Assembly (NCBI GenBank): GCA_040219735.1
Contig: JAVJRX010000165.1
DNA length: 64,000 nucleotides
Reading direction: 5' to 3' (one strand)
From: Coleofasciculus sp040219735
GTDB taxonomy: Bacteria; Cyanobacteriota; Cyanobacteriia; Cyanobacteriales; Coleofasciculaceae
In this document: one piece after another, positions 25,241-32,341 of the stretch
Position numbering within the stretch: the first letter of the stretch is position 1
Layout of the letters: each line of letters starts with the position of its first letter
Program-made: the position numbers and the translations under genes
Notes under the pieces: generated by a model
The model's database searches: none
What the model was told of the DNA's origin: nothing
Seen by the model: the letters and a program-made list of their open reading frames with translations, nothing else

Positions 25241-25290
25241 GTAGGGGTGGGTTTTACCAATAACGTTTTGGCACTGATCCCGCCCTTCTT
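25241..25290. repeat. Palindromic GTAGGGGTGGGTTTT element
   Basis: Starts one base after the Rieske stop codon: GTAGGGGTGGGTTTTACCAA, TAACGTTTTGG, ending GATCCCGCCCTTCTT. Shares the GGTTTACC..ATAACGTT core with the copy inside recJ (34318-34385). Confidence 0.55.
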
Positions 25291-25378
25291 AGGCAGCCGG
25301 GAGATAAAAATTCCCCGATAATATACTGATAAGCAAATTGTCGCTCAATTAGTTAGTCGAACGTGTGAGGGAAAAGAG

Positions 25379-25864
25379 TTGATTAGCCCAATCATCTGTT
25401 TTGTTCTGGCATTTGTCCTGGCTTCTTTCGTGGAATACTGGATGCATCGCTTGATGCACGCTAATGCCCGCATTGGTGAACGTCATCGTGATCATCACCG
25501 CCGCAATGAAGGACAGGGGGTGCTGTGGGAGTTCCGGGATTATGTGCGGGGTAGCTTTATTGTCATGTGCCTCCTATTCTTCTATTCTTGGCAAGTTGGA
25601 CTCGGTTGGTTCCTGGGTGGACTTTTTTATGCTGCCTTTTGTGCCTATGCCCATCAGCTACAGCACGAAAATCCAAGACGGTGCTTCTGGATGAAAATGC
25701 CTGTTCACTATGTCCACCACAAATATAAAATGTGGCATCACAATTTTGGTTTAGCTGTAGATTGGTGGGATCGGGTTTTCGGGACGTATAAGCCTGTAGA
25801 ATGGCTAACCGATGAGGAATTGAAGCAACCCGAACGCGGGTATTTACAATTGCGATGGTGGTAG
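25379..25864 (+). CDS. Fatty acid hydroxylase/sterol desaturase superfamily protein
   Basis: A 161-residue di-iron membrane enzyme of the fatty acid hydroxylase superfamily. Histidine boxes are seen: EYWMHRLMHA (HxxxH), ERHRDHHRR (HxxHH), HQLQHEN and HYVHHKYKMWHHNFG. Two to three hydrophobic stretches (about 1-22, 52-88) would place the histidines at the cytosolic face. Size and box pattern resemble beta-carotene hydroxylase-like and short cyanobacterial members; substrate cannot be told. The start is a TTG at 25379 with GTGAGGGAAAAGAG upstream; no ATG fits better. Confidence 0.82.
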   Translation: MISPIICFVLAFVLASFVEYWMHRLMHANARIGERHRDHHRRNEGQGVLWEFRDYVRGSFIVMCLLFFYSWQVGLGWFLGGLFYAAFCAYAHQLQHENPRRCFWMKMPVHYVHHKYKMWHHNFGLAVDWWDRVFGTYKPVEWLTDEELKQPERGYLQLRWW

Positions 25865-25900
25865 ATGGGGCAGATGAGGAAGATGGGGGAGCATAATTAT

Positions 25901-25924
25901 AGAGACGTAGCCTGCTACGTCTCT
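25901..25924. terminator. Hairpin between convergent hydroxylase and glgX genes
   Basis: AGAGACGTAGC-CT-GCTACGTCTCT, a perfect 11-bp stem located between two convergent stops (25864 and 25935). It could end both transcripts. A related AGAGACGTGCC palindrome occurs inside recJ at 33568-33587, so it is also a dispersed repeat. Confidence 0.5.
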
Positions 25925-25934
25925 ACAACTAACC

Positions 25935-28058
25935 TTATCGTCGTCGCAACACCATCACCGATCGCGCGGTGACAGGGATCGGCTTATCCTCGGTATAGCT
26001 GATCTCTTCCTCGATAAAGCGAGGCTTATCGGTGTCAATCAAAACCAGCCATTCCCGGTCTTGCAATCCTGGGGGGAGCGTAAATTCAATCATCTCATAG
26101 TGAGCATTGAAGCAGAGGAAGAAACTATCATCCATGACTCGTTCTCCCTCATCCCCCCGCGCGGCAATTTCTTCACCGTTTAAGAAAATACCGATCGCTT
26201 TGGTATATCCTGCCAGCCATTGATCCTCTGTCATATCACCGCCATCGGGGTTGAACCAAGCAATATCCTTAACGCTAGAACCGTAGATAGCGCGACCGAG
26301 GAACCACTTGCGTCGCCGGAAAATCGGATGCTGGCGGCGGAAGTAAATCAGTTGACGGGTAAAGTTGAGAAGTGAGGCATTTCCCTCCGGTAAATCCCAA
26401 TCAAACCAGGAGATTTCACTATCCTGACAGTATGCATTATTATTCCCGTCTTGGGTTCGCCCAATTTCATCGCCGCCTAAGAGCATGGGGACGCCTTGGG
26501 ATAGCATCAGCGTCACCAGAAAGTTGCGCCGCTGTCTATTCCTTAACTGGAGAATCTCTGGATCATCAGTTTCTCCTTCCGCCCCACAATTCCAGGAACG
26601 GTTATGGCTTTCCCCATCCCGGTTTTCTTCCCCATTGGTGTCGTTATGCTTGTCGTTGTAGCTTACAAGGTCATTCAGGGTAAATCCATCATGGGCGGTA
26701 ATGAAGTTAATGCTAGCACTAGGTCGGCGTCCGTTGGACTCATACAAGTCAGAACTTCCGGTGAAGCGATAGGCAAATTCAGCTAAACTGCTATCTTCAC
26801 CTCGCCAAAAGTCTCGCACGGTATCTCGATATTGCCCATTCCACTCTGACCACAGCAGGGGAAATTTACCCACTTGATAGCCTCCCATGCCCACATCCCA
26901 GGGTTCAGCAATCAGCTTCACATTTGAGAGGACAGGGTCTTGGTGAATAATATCAAAGAATGCCGCCAGACTATCCACCTCATAGAGTTCTCGTGCTAAT
27001 GCCGAGGCTAAGTCAAAGCGAAAACCATCCACATGCATCTCTAGCACCCAATACCGCAGGCTATCCATAATTAGCTTCAGGACTTGGGGATGACGCACGT
27101 TCAGGGAATTACCACACCCGGTAAAATCCATGTAATAGCGGAGGTCATCTTCTACAAGGCGGTAGTATGCCACATTGTCAATTCCGCGCAGTGAAAGGGT
27201 AGGACCGAGATGATTTCCTTCGCCGGTATGATTGTAAACGACATCCAGAATCACCTCAATGCCCGCTTTATGCAGCGCCTTGACCATTTCCTTAAACTCA
27301 CTCACCTGTTGCCCTTGAGTCCCACTGGCACTGTAGTTGGCATGGGGCGCCATATAGGCAATTGAATCGTAACCCCAGTAATTCTTTAACCCTTTATCCA
27401 CTAAATGTCCCGGTTGGGACAAGAAGTGATGTACGGGGAGCAATTCCACCGCCGTAATCCCCAAAGTCTGAAGATACGCGATCGCGGCAGGATGCGCCAG
27501 TCCAGCATAGGTGCCGCGTAAGGGTTCAGGGATGTCTGGGTGTAGCTGAGTGAAGCCTCTAACATGGGTTTCGTAAACAATAGTTTCGTGAGCCTGTCGT
27601 TGCAGGAATTCGTCATCTTCCCAGTCAAAAGACTCATCAACAACGACGGCTTTGGGAATGAGGTGAGAATCATCAATTTCAGACAATATCAAGTCTTTCT
27701 CTGGATCATCCCACGGATAGCCAAAGATTTCCTCTCCATAGCCAATCTCGCCATCCAATGCCTTAGCATAAGGGTCAATTAGCAGTTTATTGGGATTGAA
27801 ACGATGACCCTCCTCCGGTGCATAGGGACCATGGACTCGGAAACCGTACCGTTGTCCCGGACTAATCCCCGGTAAATAACCATGCCAGACGAAGTTGCTG
27901 ACTTCCGTCAACTCCAACCGTGTCTCCTGATTCTCATCATCAAATAAACAAAGCTCGACAGCCTCTGCGTTCTCACTGAACAAAGCAAAGTTTGTGCCTT
28001 TGCCATCCCAAGTTGCCCCTAAAGGGTAACTTTTACCGGGCCAAACGGGTACGTACAT
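25935..28058 (-). CDS. glgX: Glycogen debranching enzyme GlgX (isoamylase type)
   Basis: A 707-residue enzyme that hydrolyses alpha-1,6 branch points of glycogen. N-terminal CBM48 (about 10-110, starting with YPLGATWDGKGTNFALFSE), then the GH13_11 catalytic barrel: VELLPVHHF, DVVYNHTGEG, DGFRFDLASALARE (nucleophile), KLIAEPWDVGMGGYQ (acid/base) and FITAHDGFTLNDLVSYN. Length and motifs match GlgX/TreX. It probably works with the GH13 alpha-glucosidase 4 kb away in glycogen use. The start MYVPVWPGKSYPLG is supported by an AAGGAGG site a few bases upstream. Confidence 0.95.
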   Translation of the reverse strand: MYVPVWPGKSYPLGATWDGKGTNFALFSENAEAVELCLFDDENQETRLELTEVSNFVWHGYLPGISPGQRYGFRVHGPYAPEEGHRFNPNKLLIDPYAKALDGEIGYGEEIFGYPWDDPEKDLILSEIDDSHLIPKAVVVDESFDWEDDEFLQRQAHETIVYETHVRGFTQLHPDIPEPLRGTYAGLAHPAAIAYLQTLGITAVELLPVHHFLSQPGHLVDKGLKNYWGYDSIAYMAPHANYSASGTQGQQVSEFKEMVKALHKAGIEVILDVVYNHTGEGNHLGPTLSLRGIDNVAYYRLVEDDLRYYMDFTGCGNSLNVRHPQVLKLIMDSLRYWVLEMHVDGFRFDLASALARELYEVDSLAAFFDIIHQDPVLSNVKLIAEPWDVGMGGYQVGKFPLLWSEWNGQYRDTVRDFWRGEDSSLAEFAYRFTGSSDLYESNGRRPSASINFITAHDGFTLNDLVSYNDKHNDTNGEENRDGESHNRSWNCGAEGETDDPEILQLRNRQRRNFLVTLMLSQGVPMLLGGDEIGRTQDGNNNAYCQDSEISWFDWDLPEGNASLLNFTRQLIYFRRQHPIFRRRKWFLGRAIYGSSVKDIAWFNPDGGDMTEDQWLAGYTKAIGIFLNGEEIAARGDEGERVMDDSFFLCFNAHYEMIEFTLPPGLQDREWLVLIDTDKPRFIEEEISYTEDKPIPVTARSVMVLRRR

Positions 28059-28416
28059 ACATGAACCTCCTTATCCATCAATATAAAATACTCAAGCTCA
28101 AGGCAACCTTTCTCCTAAGCCGTAAGATGGATCTAATTACTTATCGCATTTGCACCTGATCAGGATTAACCAACAATGAAAGCAGATTATTCCCTCCCCC
28201 CAGCAATGAATGCCCTTGATTGGTAATAGGTAGATCAGCAAATCAATGGTTTGGGGGATTGCCAAGGTCAACTACTGTTTTTAGAAGTGAACTGGGATAA
28301 GTCAAACATCCAACAGAATTGGTAAGCGGTAATTTTGAAACTTTTATTGCACCCAATGGTATACATTTAACCTATCCCATCTCCAATCTCCAACGTTTAA
28401 GTAATTTTAACCGAAC
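28059..28416. other. Divergent promoter region glgX-coaX
   Basis: About 360 bp between divergent genes. It should hold both promoters, but no clear -35/-10 pair, operator or riboswitch was recognised. Confidence 0.4.
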
Positions 28417-29214
28417 ATGAATGTCCAAGACCATTATGTCGCATTGATGATTGGTAACTCTCGGCTGCACTGGGCTTGGTTTGCGGGAGATACTCTCCAA
28501 GATGCTTGGGATACCCAGCATTTTTCAGCAGCAGAGGTGGAATGGCTCATCCAACACTGGACATCTGGTCTTCTACCTACCACCGTTTTCGGTGAACCCT
28601 TCCTTTCCTGGTATTCCTCCAATCAATACCTACCCCTTTATATCGCTTCAGTCATTCCTGAGCAAACCCCATTGTGGCAAACCTATCCTGCTGCCCACGT
28701 CATTACTCTAGAGGATGTACCGCTTTTAGGCGTCTATCCCACCTTGGGCATTGATCGCGCCCTCGCTGTGTTAGGGGCAGGGGAAACCTATAATTATCCA
28801 GTGCTGGTGATTGATGCGGGGACAGCACTAACCTTTACGGGTGTCGATGAGCATCGCCATCTCGTGGGTGGTGCTATTTTACCAGGACTCAAATTACAAC
28901 TAGAATCATTAGCCCACAAAACAGCCGCCTTACCTTCTATCTCACCTAAGTGCCAATTACCCAACCGTTGGGCAGTGGACACGTCTGAGGCGATTGAAAG
29001 TGGCGTTATTTATACTCTACTAGCAGGAATTCGAGAGTTTATTGCCGACTGGTTGCATCGATTCCCTAACAGCCCGATTGCCTTAACTGGCGGAGACTCT
29101 GACTTGTTGCTAAACTATTTACAGATTCAGCATCCTCAAATTTCCACTCATGTTTTTGCCGATTATCACTTAATTTTTTGGGGAATTAAAGTTGTTGCTT
29201 CAAAGGGAGGATAA
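28417..29214 (+). CDS. coaX: Type III pantothenate kinase CoaX
   Basis: CoaX phosphorylates pantothenate, the first step of coenzyme A synthesis. The 265-residue protein has the actin-like (ASKHA) fold motifs in order: MIGNSRLHWAWF (phosphate 1), GIDRALAVLGA, VIDAGTALTFTGV with the catalytic Asp, GGAILPGLKLQLESLAHKTAALP, and DTSEAIESGVIY. The DxGNT motif is modified to IGNSRLHW, a normal cyanobacterial variant. It stands alone, transcribed away from glgX. Confidence 0.92.
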   Translation: MNVQDHYVALMIGNSRLHWAWFAGDTLQDAWDTQHFSAAEVEWLIQHWTSGLLPTTVFGEPFLSWYSSNQYLPLYIASVIPEQTPLWQTYPAAHVITLEDVPLLGVYPTLGIDRALAVLGAGETYNYPVLVIDAGTALTFTGVDEHRHLVGGAILPGLKLQLESLAHKTAALPSISPKCQLPNRWAVDTSEAIESGVIYTLLAGIREFIADWLHRFPNSPIALTGGDSDLLLNYLQIQHPQISTHVFADYHLIFWGIKVVASKGG

Positions 29215-29612
29215 AGGAGGCAATATGTATAGTCACAAAGACATAATTTTTGGGAAAATTAATTATAAGAAGCATTGAGGTGGATATAAGAGCGCAATTT
29301 GAGAATATTTTATCCACCAAAAAATCGTTTTATATATGTTAAGCACCTCAAAAAAGCAGATTAATTCGTTCTCTGGCAAAAAATGGATTAGATTGACCCG
29401 CCCTTGCCCCTAGTCTAATTACGACTTATTTTTTAATTTTTCTCGACATATTTTTATGAAAAAAACTCTTGAATAATTTTCATCAGAAGAGTATTAGCTT
29501 TACCATTTTTTAGCAACAACTTCATCAAAAAAATATAAGTAATACACGGAATTTAGCTTTGGACTTGGAATACTAAAACTAGGTAAAAGTAAACCATTCA
29601 GACCCTAAATAA
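29215..29612. other. AT-rich intergenic region, nothing recognised
   Basis: About 400 bp, very AT-rich. An AAAGGAGG at 29214-29221 precedes an ATG at 29225 that opens only 16 codons. No other feature. Confidence 0.4.
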
Positions 29613-29795
29613 ATGTCCTTTTCCAACCCAATCCAGCTATTTGAACTCAAAGATATGGAAGAAAATCTGGCAGAACTCCTGTCTAGATGTCGTCAATTAC
29701 AAAAGAGTTTAGTCGATGACCAAGACACCGAGGTGCAAAATCAGACGGCTTCTCCTGACCAAGAGCCGGACTCAGATGATACATTCTGGAGTTGA
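29613..29795 (+). CDS. Small hypothetical protein
   Basis: A 60-residue acidic protein with a helical, likely coiled-coil N-terminal half (ELKDMEENLAELLSRCRQLQ) and an acidic, disordered tail (QEPDSDDTFWS). No family recognised. There is no strong ribosome-binding site before the ATG. The clean heptad-like pattern favours a real gene, but this is weak evidence. Confidence 0.45.
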   Translation: MSFSNPIQLFELKDMEENLAELLSRCRQLQKSLVDDQDTEVQNQTASPDQEPDSDDTFWS

Positions 29796-30011
29796 GCATT
29801 TCGCTAACCCTACCTAAATCAAGATACCATCTAGGGACTGCGCTCAACTTTCGTTCAAAAGCGCGATCGCATTATTGGATAACCTTGACCAGGAGGTGTA
29901 TAGAGCGGCAAGATTAATTGTCGATTATAGTATTCAGTCCTAATCGGCAGGTTGGCGAAGACTAAGGGAAGGGGGAGTTTCACCCTGTTGTATTTACCAC
30001 GCTTTCAAAAG

Positions 30012-30050
30012 AAAAAACCCTCAACGCGAAGGAGAAATAAGCGCTGAGGG
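30012..30050 (-). terminator. Strong intrinsic terminator on the minus strand with no annotated gene upstream
   Basis: Reading the minus strand: CCCTCAGCGC (30041-30050), loop, GCGTTGAGGG (30018-30027, one mismatch), then TTTTTTC. No minus-strand gene is known to its right up to the divergent gene at 30282, so it may end a short transcript from the 30060-30260 region. Confidence 0.65.
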
Positions 30051-30085
30051 GAGTCATCAGGGTGCATCTACTTTTTCCTCATTCT

Positions 30086-30142
30086 CTATCTGCCTAAGAG
30101 CATCCGGAAAAAATTGAATTCAATGTGCCAATTGCCACTCAT
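30086..30142 (-). CDS. Candidate 18-residue small protein
   Basis: The frame MSGNWHIEFNFFRMLLGR lies between an AGGAGGT motif (30159-30165) and the strong terminator at 30012-30050. The spacing of 16 bases from AGGAGGT to the ATG is longer than usual, so the motif may not be its ribosome-binding site. No known small protein is recognised. The region may equally be a non-coding RNA. Confidence 0.25.
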   Translation of the reverse strand: MSGNWHIEFNFFRMLLGR

Positions 30143-30281
30143 CCCAGAAAACCTAATTACCTCCTGCTAGCCACGAGAAAGTTTAACCAAGAACGGCAAT
30201 CAGACCGGAATTTAGGGGAATCAATTAAATTTAGGTTATATTAAATGAGGCAAAATCGGCTCATGAAAATTTTCAATTTTT

Positions 30282-30998
30282 ATGAAAATTGCATCACTCG
30301 TGTCTCCCGCGATCGCAGCTAGTGTGATCCTGTTCCTCAACCCCGCATTGGCAGCCGTACTCAACGCTTCTGCTCGCTTGGCGGGATTCTCCCCTGATAA
30401 TCGTCATTATATTTACTTAGAAAGTTATCGGGATTCAGTGACAGAGGTTCCCACGGCTCATCTCCAAATTATCAATATCCCCAATAACTCTTGTGTTAGA
30501 AATGGTTGTCTGCGAACAGACTATGATCGCGATGCCTATAGTCTCAGCAATCAAGCGGCTGAAAATGACTTGCTGCAAGATACATTAACACTCCGACAAG
30601 ATTTGGGACTGAATCAGCTAAAAGTAGGCATTAAACTCCCTGTCATTGATAGCACCCGTCAGTCAGATGATATCGAAACCGTTACATTTCGCCTCAAAAA
30701 CCAGCCGTTACAAATTCGTCTAGAGCAAAGGCGTATCCCCTCCCTGTTATCTGGAGGCACTTCTCCAGTCGCACGGGCGTCCATGCGCTTAATCATAAAT
30801 TATCAGAATCAGCGCTTGACTCTGGGTAATCTGAACAACTACCGGGATGCCGTGAAAGGCTATGGGATTCGAGAGGTGCGGCTATCTCCTAACGGAAATA
30901 ACATCGTGGTGCTGCTGGATATGCTCCAACCCACTCATGAGGATATCGTCAAAACCACATTAGTGCAAAGCTTTTCCCTGGAGCCGTTTGGGGATTAG
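30282..30998 (+). CDS. Secreted hypothetical protein (DUF2259-like)
   Basis: A 238-residue exported protein. The signal peptide MKIASLVSPAIAASVILFLNPALAA ends near residue 24-25. The mature start RLAGFSPDNRHYIYLESYRD and the VPTAHLQIINIPNNSC strand resemble DUF2259-type periplasmic proteins, in which a beta-propeller-like 'FSPDGRYxAFE' start is typical. Two cysteines (CVRNGC) are close together and may form a disulphide. Function unknown. It is monocistronic between spacers. Confidence 0.7.
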   Translation: MKIASLVSPAIAASVILFLNPALAAVLNASARLAGFSPDNRHYIYLESYRDSVTEVPTAHLQIINIPNNSCVRNGCLRTDYDRDAYSLSNQAAENDLLQDTLTLRQDLGLNQLKVGIKLPVIDSTRQSDDIETVTFRLKNQPLQIRLEQRRIPSLLSGGTSPVARASMRLIINYQNQRLTLGNLNNYRDAVKGYGIREVRLSPNGNNIVVLLDMLQPTHEDIVKTTLVQSFSLEPFGD

Positions 30999-31440
30999 TC
31001 ACAGAAGTTATACTCTTGATTTAGACTAGAGCAGGTACTCTCATCAGTTTAAAGTTAAATTTCGATAGGTTATGGATTGAAAAGAAAAGTAAAATAAAAT
31101 TTCAATTGCTTGTACTTTGCACAGAGAGTAGTAAAGTAGAAATTGAAGCTAATCAGAAAGCTTCACTGACAGATATTAACGTTACTTGCAAAACCGAGAA
31201 AGGAGGAAAGGCGAAGAACCTGTTAAATCTAATATCTGTCTTGCCAAAGACGCAACTTCTAACAGCAACACTCAACGCGAAGACTGATACATCCTCTAAC
31301 TAGAAATCTAGGGAGCAATGCATCTGAATTATCGAATTTAGAGCAACTCTATTTAGTATTGATTACGGAGAGGAAGTCACTCAGAGAGCAGGTTGAGTGT
31401 TGTTGTCATATTATGCATACATTTCCCCCCCGCCTCGCCC
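30999..31440. other. Intergenic region, no supported gene
   Basis: A 65-codon frame with a TTG start (31106-31303) has no recognisable features. Otherwise AT-rich unassigned sequence running into the 23-bp tandem repeats at 31445. Confidence 0.4.
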
Positions 31441-31444
31441 ATCT

Positions 31445-31561
31445 CGTTCCCAGGCTCAGCCGTACCTCATTCCCAGGCTCAGCCGTACCTCGTTCCCAGG
31501 CTCAGCCGTACCTCGTTCCCAGGCTCAGCCTGGGAATGCCACTTGGGAGGCTCTGCCTCCC
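31445..31561. repeat. REP cluster: 23-bp tandem repeat x4 plus two hairpins
   Basis: Four 23-bp units beginning CGTTCCCAGGCTCAGCCGTA (31445, 31468, 31491, 31514). The last runs into a hairpin TTCCCAGGC-TCA-GCCTGGGAA (31516-31536), followed by GGGAGGC-TCT-GCCTCCC (31545-31561). It flanks the RAYT gene, with a matching inverted copy on the other side (32219-32264). Confidence 0.9.
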
Positions 31562-31592
31562 CCTCACCCGACACTCCAGAGGTTCCACCTCC

Positions 31593-32120
31593 TCAAATCA
31601 AATCCACTGATAGCAATCCCGGTTGACCGATATAATTGCGGTAACTCGAATAGCGCCAATGAGCTGGATCATCAATATAGCCACGCTTCACAGGATTATG
31701 ATGAATATACTCTAGCTTTTGCTTTAACATCTGTTCATTTACAATCATTTGCGGATGAAATCCTTCCTGCCAAACCTGATAATTTTGATCATGTTTATGG
31801 GCAAGTTTAGCACTTTTGAGTTGAGTCAGAAGAAAATGACTCTGGTGTTCAATCAACCAATCTATAATTGTTCGAGCTGTGAAGGATTTGAACGTCCTGA
31901 TTTCTTTAGATAAGTTATCAGCAGAGGCGAGCAAATGCAGGTGATTTTCCATGAGAACGTAACCGTGTAGAGCAATTCGCTGCTGACTTTGTAGAAAGCG
32001 GAGAGAGTCGAGAACAATTTGCGCTAATTCTGGCTTGCTGAAAAGGGGAATCCAATTAACACTCGTGCAGGTGAGGAAGTGAGGTTGTTTGGCTATAACG
32101 CGGTAGCGCGATCGTCCCAT
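31593..32120 (-). CDS. REP-associated tyrosine transposase (RAYT)
   Basis: A 175-residue Y1 transposase of the RAYT group, single-copy-type enzymes that mobilise REP hairpins. Seen: N-terminus MGRSRYRVIAKQPHFLTCTS and NWIPLF typical of RAYTs, the HUH motif ENHLHLLAS, and the C-terminal region KLEYIHHNPVKRGYIDDPAHWRYSSYRNY with the catalytic tyrosine. The ATG at 32120 fits homologues; a longer frame from 32162 adds 14 unlikely residues. REP hairpins lie on both sides in inverted orientation, as expected for a REP/RAYT unit. Confidence 0.92.
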   Translation of the reverse strand: MGRSRYRVIAKQPHFLTCTSVNWIPLFSKPELAQIVLDSLRFLQSQQRIALHGYVLMENHLHLLASADNLSKEIRTFKSFTARTIIDWLIEHQSHFLLTQLKSAKLAHKHDQNYQVWQEGFHPQMIVNEQMLKQKLEYIHHNPVKRGYIDDPAHWRYSSYRNYIGQPGLLSVDLI

Positions 32121-32218
32121 CGTGACGGTGAGTGATAGCAGGTATAGGCTCGATTTTACCATTCAGGCGGAGTCAGGGGATAGAGCTTTAGAAAAGCGCG
32201 ATCGCAACTTGAGGAAGA

Positions 32219-32264
32219 GGGAGGCAGAGCCTCCGGGGTGGCATTCCCAGGCTCAGCCTGGGAA
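32219..32264. repeat. REP hairpin pair, right side of RAYT
   Basis: GGAGGC-AGA-GCCTCC (32220-32234) then TTCCCAGGC-TCA-GCCTGGGAA (32244-32264). Together with 31516-31561 these form an inverted pair around the RAYT gene. Confidence 0.88.
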
Positions 32265-32341
32265 CGAGGGGGCGAGAGGGCGAGGGGAGGAGGGGAGAGA
32301 GTACAATAAATAAGCATTGCGATCGCACCCCTAAGTCCCTC

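Noticed and set aside
29225..29275. 16-codon frame after AAAGGAGG downstream of coaX
   Set aside because: A good ribosome-binding motif, but the spacing is short, the peptide is unremarkable and nothing else supports it.
31106..31303. 65-codon frame with a TTG start
   Set aside because: No recognisable domain, no ribosome-binding site, adjacent to repeats.
31359..31810. Three overlapping plus-strand frames of 77-137 codons
   Set aside because: They translate the 23-bp REP tandem array in different frames and lie antisense to the RAYT gene.
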